From Bacteroidales bacterium (GTDB taxonomy: Bacteria > Bacteroidota > Bacteroidia > Bacteroidales > JAAUTT01), in NCBI GenBank assembly GCA_012031335.1, contig JAAUTT010000288.1:1-6234 (forward strand): a DNA stretch of 6,234 nt. The letters run 5' to 3'. Positions 1 through 5,519 of the stretch are shown piece by piece. Each line of letters opens with the position of its first letter. The first letter of the stretch is position 1. The notes under the pieces are model-generated. The model saw nothing but the letters and a program-made list of their open reading frames with translations, had not been told where the DNA came from and made no database searches. The position numbers and the translations under genes were made by a program.

Positions 1-278
1 AGGTGTATTTCTGCACCTTTGGCTTGACGCCACGTTTTTATAGTATTGTATAGCTGCGGATGTACAACATTTCCGGGAGTGGTAACCTCAATCTTTTTAT
101 GGTTTGAGTTCGGATGAATCGATAGTTGATTTTGCACGGGCTTCAAGATATTTTTTACTACAAAACCTTCTTTACATGTTTTGAAACACGAGAGTTTAAC
201 GGTAAGTTCTTCCTTCAATCGCGAAACAGCCTCGTTCACCGATTTTCGCACCGCCTTGTTGTCGATATCGATATCGGT
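1..278 (-). CDS. Helicase C-terminal fragment (HRDC-like segment), continues beyond window
   Basis: In a third minus-strand frame, open from about 278 to the window edge, translation gives a lysine-rich linker and then [20 protein letters not shown]. This matches the opening of HRDC domains (H-P-x-L-Y, then I-x-x-W-R and an alanine/glutamate helix), which bind nucleic acid in RecQ- and RNase D-type proteins. The frame has no ATG of its own at a sensible position and joins the preceding fragment if one base is added to the five-T run at 278-282. The rest of the HRDC domain, and often a helix-turn-helix after it in this family, would lie to the left of the window. Confidence 0.7.
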
Positions 279-1138
279 TTTTCAAGTGGGACAAGCAAAT
301 GGGAAAGTGCTTTTTCTTCAAAATAAATGCAGCCTTTTTTTATTCGTTCCTGCAAAGGCAGGTTATTCTCTATATCATCACCCTGTTCCATCAGTTGCTG
401 CACCTGCACCTTAAATTTATCAGCAACATCAGCCAATTCTGCTCTCAGGTTTTTGTTCATGGTTTCGAACATGTCTATAATACTCAGGTGCAGGCTCGAA
501 CGATGTTCGTCGGTTAATTTGAGGCAGTAACCCAACCTGCGTTGAAGGGTTCCAAAATTAATCAGCTCCAGCACAAGCGATTTCTGGTATGCTGTTTTTT
601 CGTTTTTTAATCGTTCTTCATTCGGACTGTTTTCTTCGGCAAAGCGGTTAAATTGCGATACGGTGACATCGGTTTTAATACTGGTATTGGATATTGGAGT
701 GCTTAAAACCAGGCCCTCAAGAGTTTTGCAACGGCTCAATGCCACATATACCTGCCCATGGGCAAAGGACGATTTTGCATCGATAATGGCTTTTTCAAAA
801 GTTAGTCCCTGGCTTTTATGAATGGTGATAGCCCAGGCAAGTTTCAGCGGGTATTGGATAAATTTTCCAACAAGTGTTTCTTTAATTTCTTTGGTTTCTT
901 CGTCGATAGTGTAACGGTTATTCTCCCATTCAGCTTTGTTTACCGCAATTTCATCATCTTCGCCCGGACATTTTACATAAATAATTTCTTCTTCAATATT
1001 TTCGACTTTGCCAATTTTGCCATTGTAAAAGAGCTTTTCCCTGGATATGTCGTTTTTAACGAACATAACCTGGGCTCCAACTTTGAGCCGGAGTTCCAAA
1101 TCGGTTGGGTAGGAGTATTCGGGAAATTCGCCTTCCAC
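236..1138 (-). CDS. Helicase middle fragment (second RecA-like domain)
   Basis: This 300-residue frame holds the second half of the helicase core. It contains the beta-barrel-like segment [13 protein letters not shown] (about residues 18-30), motif V around [14 protein letters not shown] (103-116) and motif [17 protein letters not shown] (128-142), whose arginine is expected to contact ATP. A charged, probably helical linker follows (residues 165-285). The apparent start is a GTG valine codon inside the gene, and the same frame is open and conserved upstream to about 1267, so translation does not really begin here. The last 13 or so residues ([13 protein letters not shown]) are a frameshift artefact; the natural continuation is [13 protein letters not shown] in another frame. 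Confidence 0.75.
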   Translation of the reverse strand: MEGEFPEYSYPTDLELRLKVGAQVMFVKNDISREKLFYNGKIGKVENIEEEIIYVKCPGEDDEIAVNKAEWENNRYTIDEETKEIKETLVGKFIQYPLKLAWAITIHKSQGLTFEKAIIDAKSSFAHGQVYVALSRCKTLEGLVLSTPISNTSIKTDVTVSQFNRFAEENSPNEERLKNEKTAYQKSLVLELINFGTLQRRLGYCLKLTDEHRSSLHLSIIDMFETMNKNLRAELADVADKFKVQVQQLMEQGDDIENNLPLQERIKKGCIYFEEKALSHLLVPLEKPISISTTRRCENR

Positions 1139-1247
1139 GGTGGCTTTGAATTTAAATTCATTACCGTTGATCTGGTTTAATTTACTTTCGTTTAACTCCT
1201 GCGACTGGTAATTGTGGGTGGTAAGGGTAATGTATCCCTCTCCGGCT

Positions 1248-1949
1248 TTAAGGCTGAATCCTGGAATAAAAACGTTTGTTCAGTTCCCGGAAAGTTTCTT
1301 CATTGGCATTGTTATCACGTATTTTATTCAAAAGATTTATAAATACAGGATCGCTTTGCCGGTATATGTGTTTTAGTTCGATCGTTACATATGGAGTGTT
1401 TTTCAGTGCCCGGCTGCTGAAGAAAAAGGGATTCTCATAATGTTTTCGCAGAATTGCCCATTCATCTTCTTTAGCCACCGGAGCCAATTGTTGCAGGTCG
1501 CCTATCATCAAAAGCTGAACACCCCCAAAAGGCTGAAACCGGTTTCGGTATCGACGCAATGTCTCGTCTATTCCATCGAGCAAATCGGCGCGTACCATGC
1601 TAATCTCATCAATCACAAGCAAATCGATGCTTTTCATGATGTTAATCTTGTCCTTGCTCATTTTTTGAAACCCCTGACGAGGTGTACTACTGTCGTTTGT
1701 GTTTCCAACATTTGGTAAATAAGGGCCAAACGGCATCTGAAAAAAGGAGTGGATTGTTACACCGCCAGCATTGATAGCTGCAACTCCTGTGGGAGCTACA
1801 ATAACCATTCTTTTCGGTGAGGTTTCTTTTAGCTTTCTCAGAAATGTTGTTTTACCAGTTCCTGCTTTCCCGGTAAGGAAAATATGGATTCCGGTATGCT
1901 CAACAAAATCGCTGGCTAGTTTAAGTTGTGGGTTATCAACCGGATTCAT
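1248..1949 (-). CDS. Helicase N-terminal fragment (ATP-binding core)
   Basis: This 233-residue open frame holds the first RecA-like domain. Visible motifs are Walker A GKAGTGKT (residues 27-34), motif Ia VAPTGVAA (51-58) followed by a THSFF-like TIHSFF (65-70), Walker B DEIS (114-117), the Pif1-type motif [11 protein letters not shown] (150-157) and an IYRQ motif (195-198). The frame ends after ELNKRF with an out-of-family tail, YSRIQP. In the neighbouring frame the text continues as [20 protein letters not shown], which is what the family has at this point. The stop is therefore the result of an extra base in the five-A run at 1268-1272 (plus sense), not a natural terminus. Confidence 0.8.
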   Translation of the reverse strand: MNPVDNPQLKLASDFVEHTGIHIFLTGKAGTGKTTFLRKLKETSPKRMVIVAPTGVAAINAGGVTIHSFFQMPFGPYLPNVGNTNDSSTPRQGFQKMSKDKINIMKSIDLLVIDEISMVRADLLDGIDETLRRYRNRFQPFGGVQLLMIGDLQQLAPVAKEDEWAILRKHYENPFFFSSRALKNTPYVTIELKHIYRQSDPVFINLLNKIRDNNANEETFRELNKRFYSRIQP

Positions 1950-2082
1950 GGGTGTGTGATTTGTTTGAGGTAAAAATAAAAAATTAGTCGATTGCTGAAA
2001 GAGAAATGTTGATTGAAAATATAAACAATTTGCGGTTAAGGAGTGAAGAGTCAAGGCCCGAGCCTCATCAAACCTGGCTTTC

Positions 2083-2100
2083 GTAAAATGATAATTTTAC
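2083..2100. repeat. Short perfect inverted repeat (7-bp arms, 4-base loop)
   Basis: GTAAAAT and ATTTTAC flank a four-base loop in the 198-base gap between the helicase start and the yccF stop. The stem is AT-rich and is not followed by a run of T on either strand, so it does not look like a standard intrinsic terminator. The rest of this gap (1950-2147) shows no gene; it holds the helicase upstream region and the yccF 3' end. Confidence 0.4.
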
Positions 2101-2147
2101 CCCGGGCGAAAAACAATTTAAAAAAAGTACAAGTTTCCCAGGGCTTT

Positions 2148-2516
2148 TTAAATTACCTCCCGGCCAAATGGTGTTAATGCTAATGAAGCCAGTTTGAAGT
2201 GCTGAATGCCGAAAGGTATGCCGATAATGGTGATACAGAGCAGAATTCCAAAGATGAGATGGGTGAGCGAAATCCAGATCCCTCCGAAAATCAGCCACAC
2301 AAGATTCATGATTGTCGACAAGCATCCCGGGTTCCCTTTTTTTATTTGTATGCTTTTACCAAAAGGCCACAACGCTATTTCGGCAAGTTTCAGGGTTTGT
2401 AATCCAAACGGAATTCCAATGATTGTAATGCAAAGTAATACACTTGAAATAATGTATTCAATGGCAGTGATAAATCCGCCAAAAATGAGCCATATAATAT
2501 TTCCGAGAAGTTTCAT
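2148..2516 (-). CDS. yccF: YccF domain-containing membrane protein (two tandem YccF domains)
   Basis: This 122-residue inner membrane protein belongs to the YccF (DUF307) family, whose biochemical role is unknown to me. It is built of two copies of the same roughly 50-residue unit. Residues 7-55 and 71-120 each run from a W-L-I-F-G-G start through the shared core LLCITIIGIPFG (27-38 and 92-103) to K-L-A and A-L-x-P-F-G. They are joined by a short polar linker (56-70, IQIKKGNPGCLSTIM). Each unit offers about two hydrophobic segments, giving roughly four membrane passes. The ATG at 2514-2516 starts directly at the conserved region, and the length agrees with E. coli YccF-type proteins. It is a single gene, divergent from the membrane protein/regulator operon to its right. 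Confidence 0.9.
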   Translation of the reverse strand: MKLLGNIIWLIFGGFITAIEYIISSVLLCITIIGIPFGLQTLKLAEIALWPFGKSIQIKKGNPGCLSTIMNLVWLIFGGIWISLTHLIFGILLCITIIGIPFGIQHFKLASLALTPFGREVI

Positions 2517-2532
2517 GTTGTTTTTCGAAAGG

Positions 2533-2560
2533 TAAAGGTATAAGTTTTATTTAATCGCAA
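2533..2560 (-). promoter_or_regulatory. Possible promoter of yccF
   Basis: Read on the minus strand there is a TTG (2558-2560), a 17-base spacer and TACCTTTA (2533-2540), one mismatch from the Bacteroidota -7 consensus TAnnTTTG. It lies about 17 bases before the yccF ATG. The spacer is slightly shorter than the usual 19-21, so this is tentative. Confidence 0.3.
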
Positions 2561-2587
2561 TATAAGTTCGAAATTTTACCGGGGTAC

Positions 2588-2617
2588 TTGTTTTTTTAAA
2601 AAGGATTTGTAGCTTTG
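2588..2617 (+). promoter_or_regulatory. Bacteroidota-type promoter (-33 TTG, -7 TAGCTTTG) of the membrane protein/regulator operon
   Basis: TTG at 2588-2590 is separated by exactly 19 bases from TAGCTTTG at 2610-2617, a perfect fit to the -33 TTG / -7 TAnnTTTG pattern of the Bacteroidota primary sigma factor. The ATG of the downstream gene follows at 2636, leaving room for a short leader of about 10-15 bases. It also argues against starting the protein at the in-frame TTG at 2615, which lies inside the -7 box. Confidence 0.65.
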
Positions 2618-2633
2618 TACACCAAAGTACTTT
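2613..2633. promoter_or_regulatory. Overlapping palindromes at promoter and leader, candidate operator
   Basis: CTTTG (2613-2617) and CAAAG (2623-2627) form an inverted repeat with a five-base spacer that covers the end of the -7 box. AAAGTACTTT (2624-2633) is a perfect 10-base palindrome just before the ATG. The position between the -7 box and the start codon is where a repressor would act, and the operon encodes a winged-helix protein. Binding is inferred only. Confidence 0.3.
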
Positions 2634-2635
2634 AT

Positions 2636-3286
2636 ATGAATTCCAATTCACCCATTGAAACATTAACGGAGATTCGTTCTATTATGGAGCGGTCAACACG
2701 TTTTATTTCCCTTAACGGACTGGCCGGAGTATTTGCCGGGGTATTTGCATTGGCAGGTGCTGGCGCAGCCTATTATTATCTGAAATTAAGCCTGTTCGAA
2801 TCGTCGGAATACCGCTACCTCGAATCGGGTGTGAGAGATTTGGGTATGTCGTTCTATTCATTTTTCGTTATTGATGCATTACTTGTATTGGTTTTGTCCA
2901 TTGGTGCAGCTGTTTTTTTATCGGTACGAAAGGCCAGAAAGAAAGGCTTAAAAGTATGGGACAATATGGCCAAACGCGTTTTGATTAATATGCTTGTTCC
3001 GCTTGCAACTGGTGGAGTTTTCTGTGCAATACTGCTTTTTCATGGGTTTGTTGGTCTTGTAGCTCCGGTAATGCTCCTATTTTATGGGTTGGCGCTATTT
3101 AATACAAGTAAATTTACTTATAACGACATACGTATTTTGGGAATTCTTGAAATCATGCTGGGTATTTTGTCGGCAATATGGATTGGCTATGGCTTATTAT
3201 TCTGGGCTATAGGTTTTGGGCTGTTACATATTGTATATGGAATTGTTTTGTATTTAAGTACGAACGATGAACAGAGATATTACTAA
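2636..3286 (+). CDS. Six-helix integral membrane protein of unknown function
   Basis: The 216-residue protein is strongly hydrophobic, with about six predicted membrane segments (roughly residues 27-49, 73-96, 116-137, 138-156, 166-184 and 188-207). The N-terminal 25 residues are polar (MNSNSPIETLTEIRSIMERS), and a basic loop VRKARKKGLK (97-106) probably faces the cytoplasm. I do not recognise an enzyme motif and assign no function. The ATG at 2636 is chosen over the in-frame TTG at 2615 because the latter sits within the promoter. The last 20 bases overlap the start of the winged-helix gene, so the two are almost certainly co-transcribed and translationally coupled. Membrane protein/small winged-helix pairs of this kind recur in Bacteroidota (from memory, not checked), suggesting the regulator acts on this operon or responds to the same condition. 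Confidence 0.8.
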   Translation: MNSNSPIETLTEIRSIMERSTRFISLNGLAGVFAGVFALAGAGAAYYYLKLSLFESSEYRYLESGVRDLGMSFYSFFVIDALLVLVLSIGAAVFLSVRKARKKGLKVWDNMAKRVLINMLVPLATGGVFCAILLFHGFVGLVAPVMLLFYGLALFNTSKFTYNDIRILGILEIMLGILSAIWIGYGLLFWAIGFGLLHIVYGIVLYLSTNDEQRYY

Positions 3287-3566
3287 GCTTAACAAAGCTT
3301 TTGAAAGCAGGATACGGCTGGGTATTATGTCGGTGCTGGTTGTAAACGAGAAAATTGAATTTTCGGAACTTAAAGAAATGCTGGAGCTTACGGATGGAAA
3401 TCTGGCCAGTCATATTGCCGCCTTGGAAAAGTTAAAGTATTTAGAAGTTACCAAACAATTTATCGGGAAAAAGCCTAATACAACTTATTTTGCTACCGAG
3501 GAAGGCCGTCGTGCCTTTTCGCAGCATTTAGACGCTCTTGAAGCTTTAATAAAATCGCACAAGTAA
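3267..3566 (+). CDS. Small winged-helix transcriptional regulator
   Basis: This 99-residue protein is essentially a single winged helix-turn-helix domain of the kind described by the HTH_34 family (MarR/ArsR-like fold). A leading helix (about 6-26, LNKAFESRIRLGIMSVLVV) is followed by the HTH (about 32-61, FSELKEMLELTDGNLASHIA), where the second helix would read the major groove. A basic wing hairpin follows (61-77, with K70, P70-N71 turn and T-Y-F), then a C-terminal helix ending in IKSHK that may mediate dimerisation. No ligand-binding domain or metal-binding cysteines are seen. The ATG lies inside the 3' end of the membrane protein gene (20-base overlap). The likely role is autoregulation of the operon, perhaps through the palindromes at 2613-2633; this is inference. 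Confidence 0.88.
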   Translation: MNRDITKLNKAFESRIRLGIMSVLVVNEKIEFSELKEMLELTDGNLASHIAALEKLKYLEVTKQFIGKKPNTTYFATEEGRRAFSQHLDALEALIKSHK

Positions 3567-3638
3567 ATATTTTAACAGGAAAGTTAATCTGTGGCAGTGA
3601 GAAAGAGCTGCTTTCAAACTTGAATTTAATGATTCAAT

Positions 3639-3662
3639 AATTAATGGGAAACGTTAATTTTG
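3639..3662 (+). promoter_or_regulatory. Candidate promoter and autoregulatory operator of the toxin-antitoxin operon
   Basis: TAATTTTG at 3655-3662 matches the Bacteroidota -7 box TAnnTTTG exactly and lies 13 bases before the antitoxin ATG. No TTG is found at the expected -33 distance. An imperfect palindrome, AATTAATG (3639-3646) and CGTTAATT (3652-3659), with 7 of 8 arm positions pairing and a five-base spacer, overlaps the -7 box. Type II toxin-antitoxin complexes commonly repress their own promoter at such sites. The remainder of the 3567-3675 gap shows nothing else I can support. Confidence 0.4.
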
Positions 3663-3675
3663 TAAACAAAAAGTC

Positions 3676-3915
3676 ATGAGTACAGAGGAAATGAAACTTG
3701 ATCTATTTCGAAAAATAGACAACCTTTCTGATCAGGAGCTTAATAAAGTTTACCCAACATTTCTAGCCATTTTATCTTCTTCGGAGAAACATAATCTGAC
3801 CTCACAGGAAATGAAAGCTGTCGATGAGGCTCTAAATAACCCTTATGATCCTATATCAACTGAATCGGTTTTGAGTGAAGCCCGGCAGAGATATAAAAAC
3901 CTGAAGTTTCGATGA
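3676..3915 (+). CDS. Type II toxin-antitoxin system antitoxin (RelE/ParE-associated)
   Basis: This 79-residue acidic, probably mostly helical protein sits directly before a RelE/ParE-like toxin and overlaps it by four bases (ATGA). Its N-terminal half (EEMKLDLFRKIDNLSDQELNK, residues 4-24) resembles the helical opening common to small Bacteroidota antitoxins. The C-terminal part (Q44 onward, with VDEALNNPYDPIST and a basic end SEARQRYKNLKFR) would be the toxin-wrapping segment. No clear ribbon-helix-helix or HTH motif is visible, so its DNA-binding mode is uncertain. The antitoxin call rests mainly on size, order and overlap with the toxin. The expected role is to neutralise the toxin and, with it, repress the operon. 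Confidence 0.75.
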   Translation: MSTEEMKLDLFRKIDNLSDQELNKVYPTFLAILSSSEKHNLTSQEMKAVDEALNNPYDPISTESVLSEARQRYKNLKFR

Positions 3916-4205
3916 GAACAGTTTTTTGGAACCAACTTGCCAAAAAAGATTACCTCGATAATATTGATTACCTTCTTAGGAGATGGTCTGAAAAACAAGC
4001 ACAGGAATTTATTGATGAAGTGGATGAGATAATATTCATTTTGGAAAAAGGCAACATTGAATTTCAGGAAACCAACTATGAAAATGTAAAACGATGTGTT
4101 TTGCGTGAGCAGATAACCTTGTTTTATAGAAAGATCAGTGAAAACGAAATTGAACTATTACGCTTCTGGAATAATTATAAAGATGATCAGGATCTTAGTT
4201 TCTAA
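3912..4205 (+). CDS. RelE/ParE-family toxin of a type II toxin-antitoxin system
   Basis: The 97-residue protein has the ParE/RelE fold signature: an N-terminal strand then two helices with W6, A10-K-K-D and DYLLRRWSEKQAQEFIDEVDE (19-39), followed by the C-terminal sheet VKRCVLREQITLFYRK (59-74) and IELLRFWNN (80-88). The R61-C-V-L / T-L-F-Y-R / I-E-L-L-R-F-W pattern is typical of the ParE-like branch, whose members poison DNA gyrase, whereas RelE members cleave mRNA at the ribosome. Sequence alone does not decide which applies here. Length matches the family and the gene appears intact. It is translationally coupled to the antitoxin by the ATGA overlap and ends three bases before the convergent flavoprotein gene, so any terminator must lie inside that gene. 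Confidence 0.88.
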   Translation: MRTVFWNQLAKKDYLDNIDYLLRRWSEKQAQEFIDEVDEIIFILEKGNIEFQETNYENVKRCVLREQITLFYRKISENEIELLRFWNNYKDDQDLSF

Positions 4206-4221
4206 GGATCACGATAGAGCT

Positions 4222-4557
4222 TTATACGAACTTTCTCCCGCCAAATACCCCGTCGACCAGGCAATCTGAAGGTTGATCAACCCCTGTATCGGCGTCAAGG
4301 TCGATTATTTCTCCGGCGAAATACAGATTTTTAACAATTTTCGATTCCATGGTTTTGAAATCTATTTCAGAGGTGTTTATACCGCCCGATGCGATAATTG
4401 CTTCTTTAAACGATCGGTTGCCAGTTATTTTAAAGCGGAAGTCTTTCATCAGAACCCTTATTTTTTTCCTTTCGGCACCTGTTATCTGGTTGCAAAGTTT
4501 TGAGCCATCGATGGCAAGTATATTTAAAAAACAGGAATCATTTTCGTGGGAAGCCAT
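4222..4557 (-). CDS. BaiN/HI0933-family C-terminal fragment
   Basis: The first ten residues (MASHENDSCF) are an out-of-frame shadow of the preceding fragment; genuine sequence begins at LNILAIDG. It includes IIASGGINTSEIDFKTMESK (54-73) and NLYFAGEIIDLDADTG (77-92), the strand and loop that close the FAD site in this family. After DADTG the frame departs from the family (VDQPSDCLVDGVFGGRKFV). The expected NLQ-A-W-S-T-G-Y-L-A-G ending is found one frame over, from about 4275 to the stop at 4209-4211. Confidence 0.65.
   Translation of the reverse strand: MASHENDSCFLNILAIDGSKLCNQITGAERKKIRVLMKDFRFKITGNRSFKEAIIASGGINTSEIDFKTMESKIVKNLYFAGEIIDLDADTGVDQPSDCLVDGVFGGRKFV
4271..4282. repeat. Perfect 12-base palindrome at the third frame break of the flavoprotein gene
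   Basis: GGTTGATCAACC reads the same on both strands and has GATC at its centre. It lies exactly where the flavoprotein loses its frame, at the codons where the family has Gly-Gly-Tyr/Phe-Asn. A run of four C follows on the plus strand. Whether it is functional or simply coding sequence cannot be told. Confidence 0.5.
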
Positions 4558-5057
4558 TCTTTAAAAATATTCTCCACCTGTTTTTTGCCGTGTTCGTTAA
4601 GGTCGCGTTGCAAGCGATTGTCGAGCTGCTGGTCATCAAGAGCAGGCTTAAGGTCGATGGAAAGCTCCGGTTTCTTGCCTTTATTAAGTTCCTGAACAAT
4701 AAAACGGCTGAGTGTAAGAATAATCGGTCCCGAAACACCAAAATGCGTAAAAAGCATTTCGCCAAATTCATCATTCGCTTTCCTGCCATCAATCCAGATA
4801 CTTGCATTCACGTTTTTCAGACTTAGTCCCTGAAGATCGGGTGCTATGTTTCCTTCGGTTTCTATAGGGACCAGGGCAGGTAGAACAGTTGATACAGTGT
4901 GACCCAGCGTTTTGGCGAGCCTGTATCCGTCACCGTCGGAACCCGTGGCAGGATAAGATTTTCCTCCGGTACAGATAATTACACTTTCACTATGATATTC
5001 GCTCCGTTGACCATTTTTGGATGTAATCACACCTTTAATCTGGCGGTTTTCGGTCAA
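4524..5057 (-). CDS. BaiN/HI0933-family middle fragment
   Basis: This 177-residue frame holds the conserved ICTGGKSYPATGSDGDGY (residues 28-45), the loop GLSLKNVNASIWIDG (77-91) and GEMLFTHFGVSGPI (99-112), all diagnostic of HI0933-like proteins. The apparent first codon is a TTG leucine inside the gene, and the frame is conserved upstream to about 5095, so this is not an independent start. It ends at KMIPVF because the six-T run (4526-4531) lacks one base; seven Ts would continue to LNILAIDG. Confidence 0.75.
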   Translation of the reverse strand: MTENRQIKGVITSKNGQRSEYHSESVIICTGGKSYPATGSDGDGYRLAKTLGHTVSTVLPALVPIETEGNIAPDLQGLSLKNVNASIWIDGRKANDEFGEMLFTHFGVSGPIILTLSRFIVQELNKGKKPELSIDLKPALDDQQLDNRLQRDLNEHGKKQVENIFKEWLPTKMIPVF

Positions 5058-5064
5058 AATTTCT

Positions 5065-5469
5065 TCAACCTTTTCGTGATAAGATATGGTGACATTTTTT
5101 TTTTGTTGCCCATTTTACCAAAGCATTCACCACATCGGCAGATTTTTCGCTCACCGGAAAAATGCGCCCGCCACGTTCTATAACCGTTGCAACGCCCTGC
5201 GATTCGAGAATAGATACAATTTCCTTATTGAAGAAGTTATTAAACGCATGTTTTAAAGAGCGAGGGTTTGGGAAAATGTGTTTCATAAACTCCGAAATAG
5301 GAGCTTCGTTGGTGATGTTACAGCGGCCTTTTCCGGTAATCAGCAGTTTACGGCCGGCACGCTCCATTTTTTCGAGTATCAGCACCCGAGCTCCCAACTC
5401 TCCGGCTCTTCCGGCAGCTATTAAACCGGCAGCACCCGCGCCAATAACTATTACATCGTATTTATTCAA
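5065..5469 (-). CDS. BaiN/HI0933-family N-terminal fragment (FAD-binding)
   Basis: This 134-residue frame carries the Rossmann beta-alpha-beta unit: VIVIGAGAAGLIAA (residues 6-19) with GxGxxG at 10-15 and an acidic strand end at E33 expected to bind the FAD ribose. The family hallmark GRKLLITGKGRCNITN (39-54) follows, then RGGRIFPVSEKSADVV (99-114). The natural protein ends its match at WATKK. The tail KCHHILSRKG results from reading through ten As, where nine would give KKNVTISYHEKVEE in the next frame. The start codon is TTG, uncommon but used in Bacteroidota. Confidence 0.75.
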   Translation of the reverse strand: MNKYDVIVIGAGAAGLIAAGRAGELGARVLILEKMERAGRKLLITGKGRCNITNEAPISEFMKHIFPNPRSLKHAFNNFFNKEIVSILESQGVATVIERGGRIFPVSEKSADVVNALVKWATKKKCHHILSRKG

Positions 5470-5488
5470 ATGAGGAATTTTAAGGCAT

Positions 5489-5496
5489 CAAAAATA
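5489..5496 (-). promoter_or_regulatory. Possible -7 box of the flavoprotein gene
   Basis: On the minus strand TATTTTTG fits TAnnTTTG exactly and lies 19 bases before the TTG start codon, in the 50-base gap after the glycosidase gene. No TTG is found at the usual -33 position, so the flavoprotein could equally be transcribed from further upstream with the glycosidase. Confidence 0.3.
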
Positions 5497-5519
5497 GTTA
5501 TTTCCTTGGGAATATTTTT

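Larger units (their letters stand above)
1..1949 (-). pseudogene. Pif1/RecD-like superfamily 1 helicase with HRDC region, two frameshifts, C-terminus outside window
   Basis: This is a DNA helicase of the Pif1-like AAA ATPase type widespread in Bacteroidota, with ATPase motifs followed by a C-terminal HRDC region. Three reading frames in order carry one continuous family-typical protein: Walker A, Walker B, motif III and IYRQ in the first, IHKSQG and the VALSR box in the second, and an HRDC-like segment in the third. Removing one base from the five-A run at 1268-1272 (plus sense) and adding one to the five-T run at 278-282 joins them into about 649 residues, still open at position 1. The start is taken as the ATG at 1947-1949 because the conserved region begins about ten residues later; an in-frame 35-residue upstream extension is low-complexity and unlikely. 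Members of this family are thought to unwind DNA in replication or repair. It is marked as a pseudogene only because the sequence as given is broken; sequencing error is the likelier cause. Confidence 0.85.
4209..5469 (-). pseudogene. BaiN/HI0933-family NAD(P)/FAD-dependent oxidoreductase, three frameshifts
   Basis: This is a flavoprotein of the HI0933/YhiN family, labelled BaiN-like after a clostridial bile-acid reductase; the physiological reaction in most bacteria is unknown. The family's conserved blocks appear in order but in four frame segments: the FAD-binding GAGAAG and TGKGRCNITN, then GGKSYPATGSDGDGY, then GEMLFTHFGVSGP, then ASGGIN and AGEIIDLDADTG, and last NLQIAWSTGYLAGESSYKALS. 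Removing one base at the A10 run (5095-5104), adding one at the T6 run (4526-4531) and removing one near 4271-4284 gives a 419-residue protein, the usual family size. Start is TTG at 5467-5469: the GxGxxG strand begins six residues later and the frame has a stop further upstream. The sequence as given would not yield the full protein; sequencing indels are the likeliest reason. Confidence 0.85.

Noticed and set aside
818..1180. 120-residue plus-strand open frame opposite the helicase
   Set aside because: It mirrors the conserved helicase coding strand, is rich in phenylalanine as antisense frames often are, and shows no family motif.
1248..1272. Programmed ribosomal frameshift in the helicase
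   Set aside because: No classic slippery heptamer with a downstream structure is evident, and a plain one-base offset in a homopolymer, repeated at other sites in the window, is better explained by indel error.
1950..2054. N-terminal extension of the helicase by 35 residues to an upstream start at 2054
   Set aside because: The extra residues are low-complexity and unlike the family, whose conserved part begins soon after the ATG at 1949.
2111..2147. Intrinsic terminator after yccF (T-rich run on the minus strand)
   Set aside because: There is a run of seven Ts, but the sequence before it forms only a weak, interrupted stem.
2068..2325. 85-residue minus-strand open frame overlapping yccF
   Set aside because: It is an out-of-frame shadow of yccF with no recognisable family pattern.
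2615..2635. Earlier TTG start at 2615 for the membrane protein
   Set aside because: The TTG is part of the -7 promoter box and would leave no transcribed leader before it.
4273..4826. Several plus-strand open frames opposite the flavoprotein
   Set aside because: They run antisense to conserved flavoprotein motifs and have no promoter or recognisable content.
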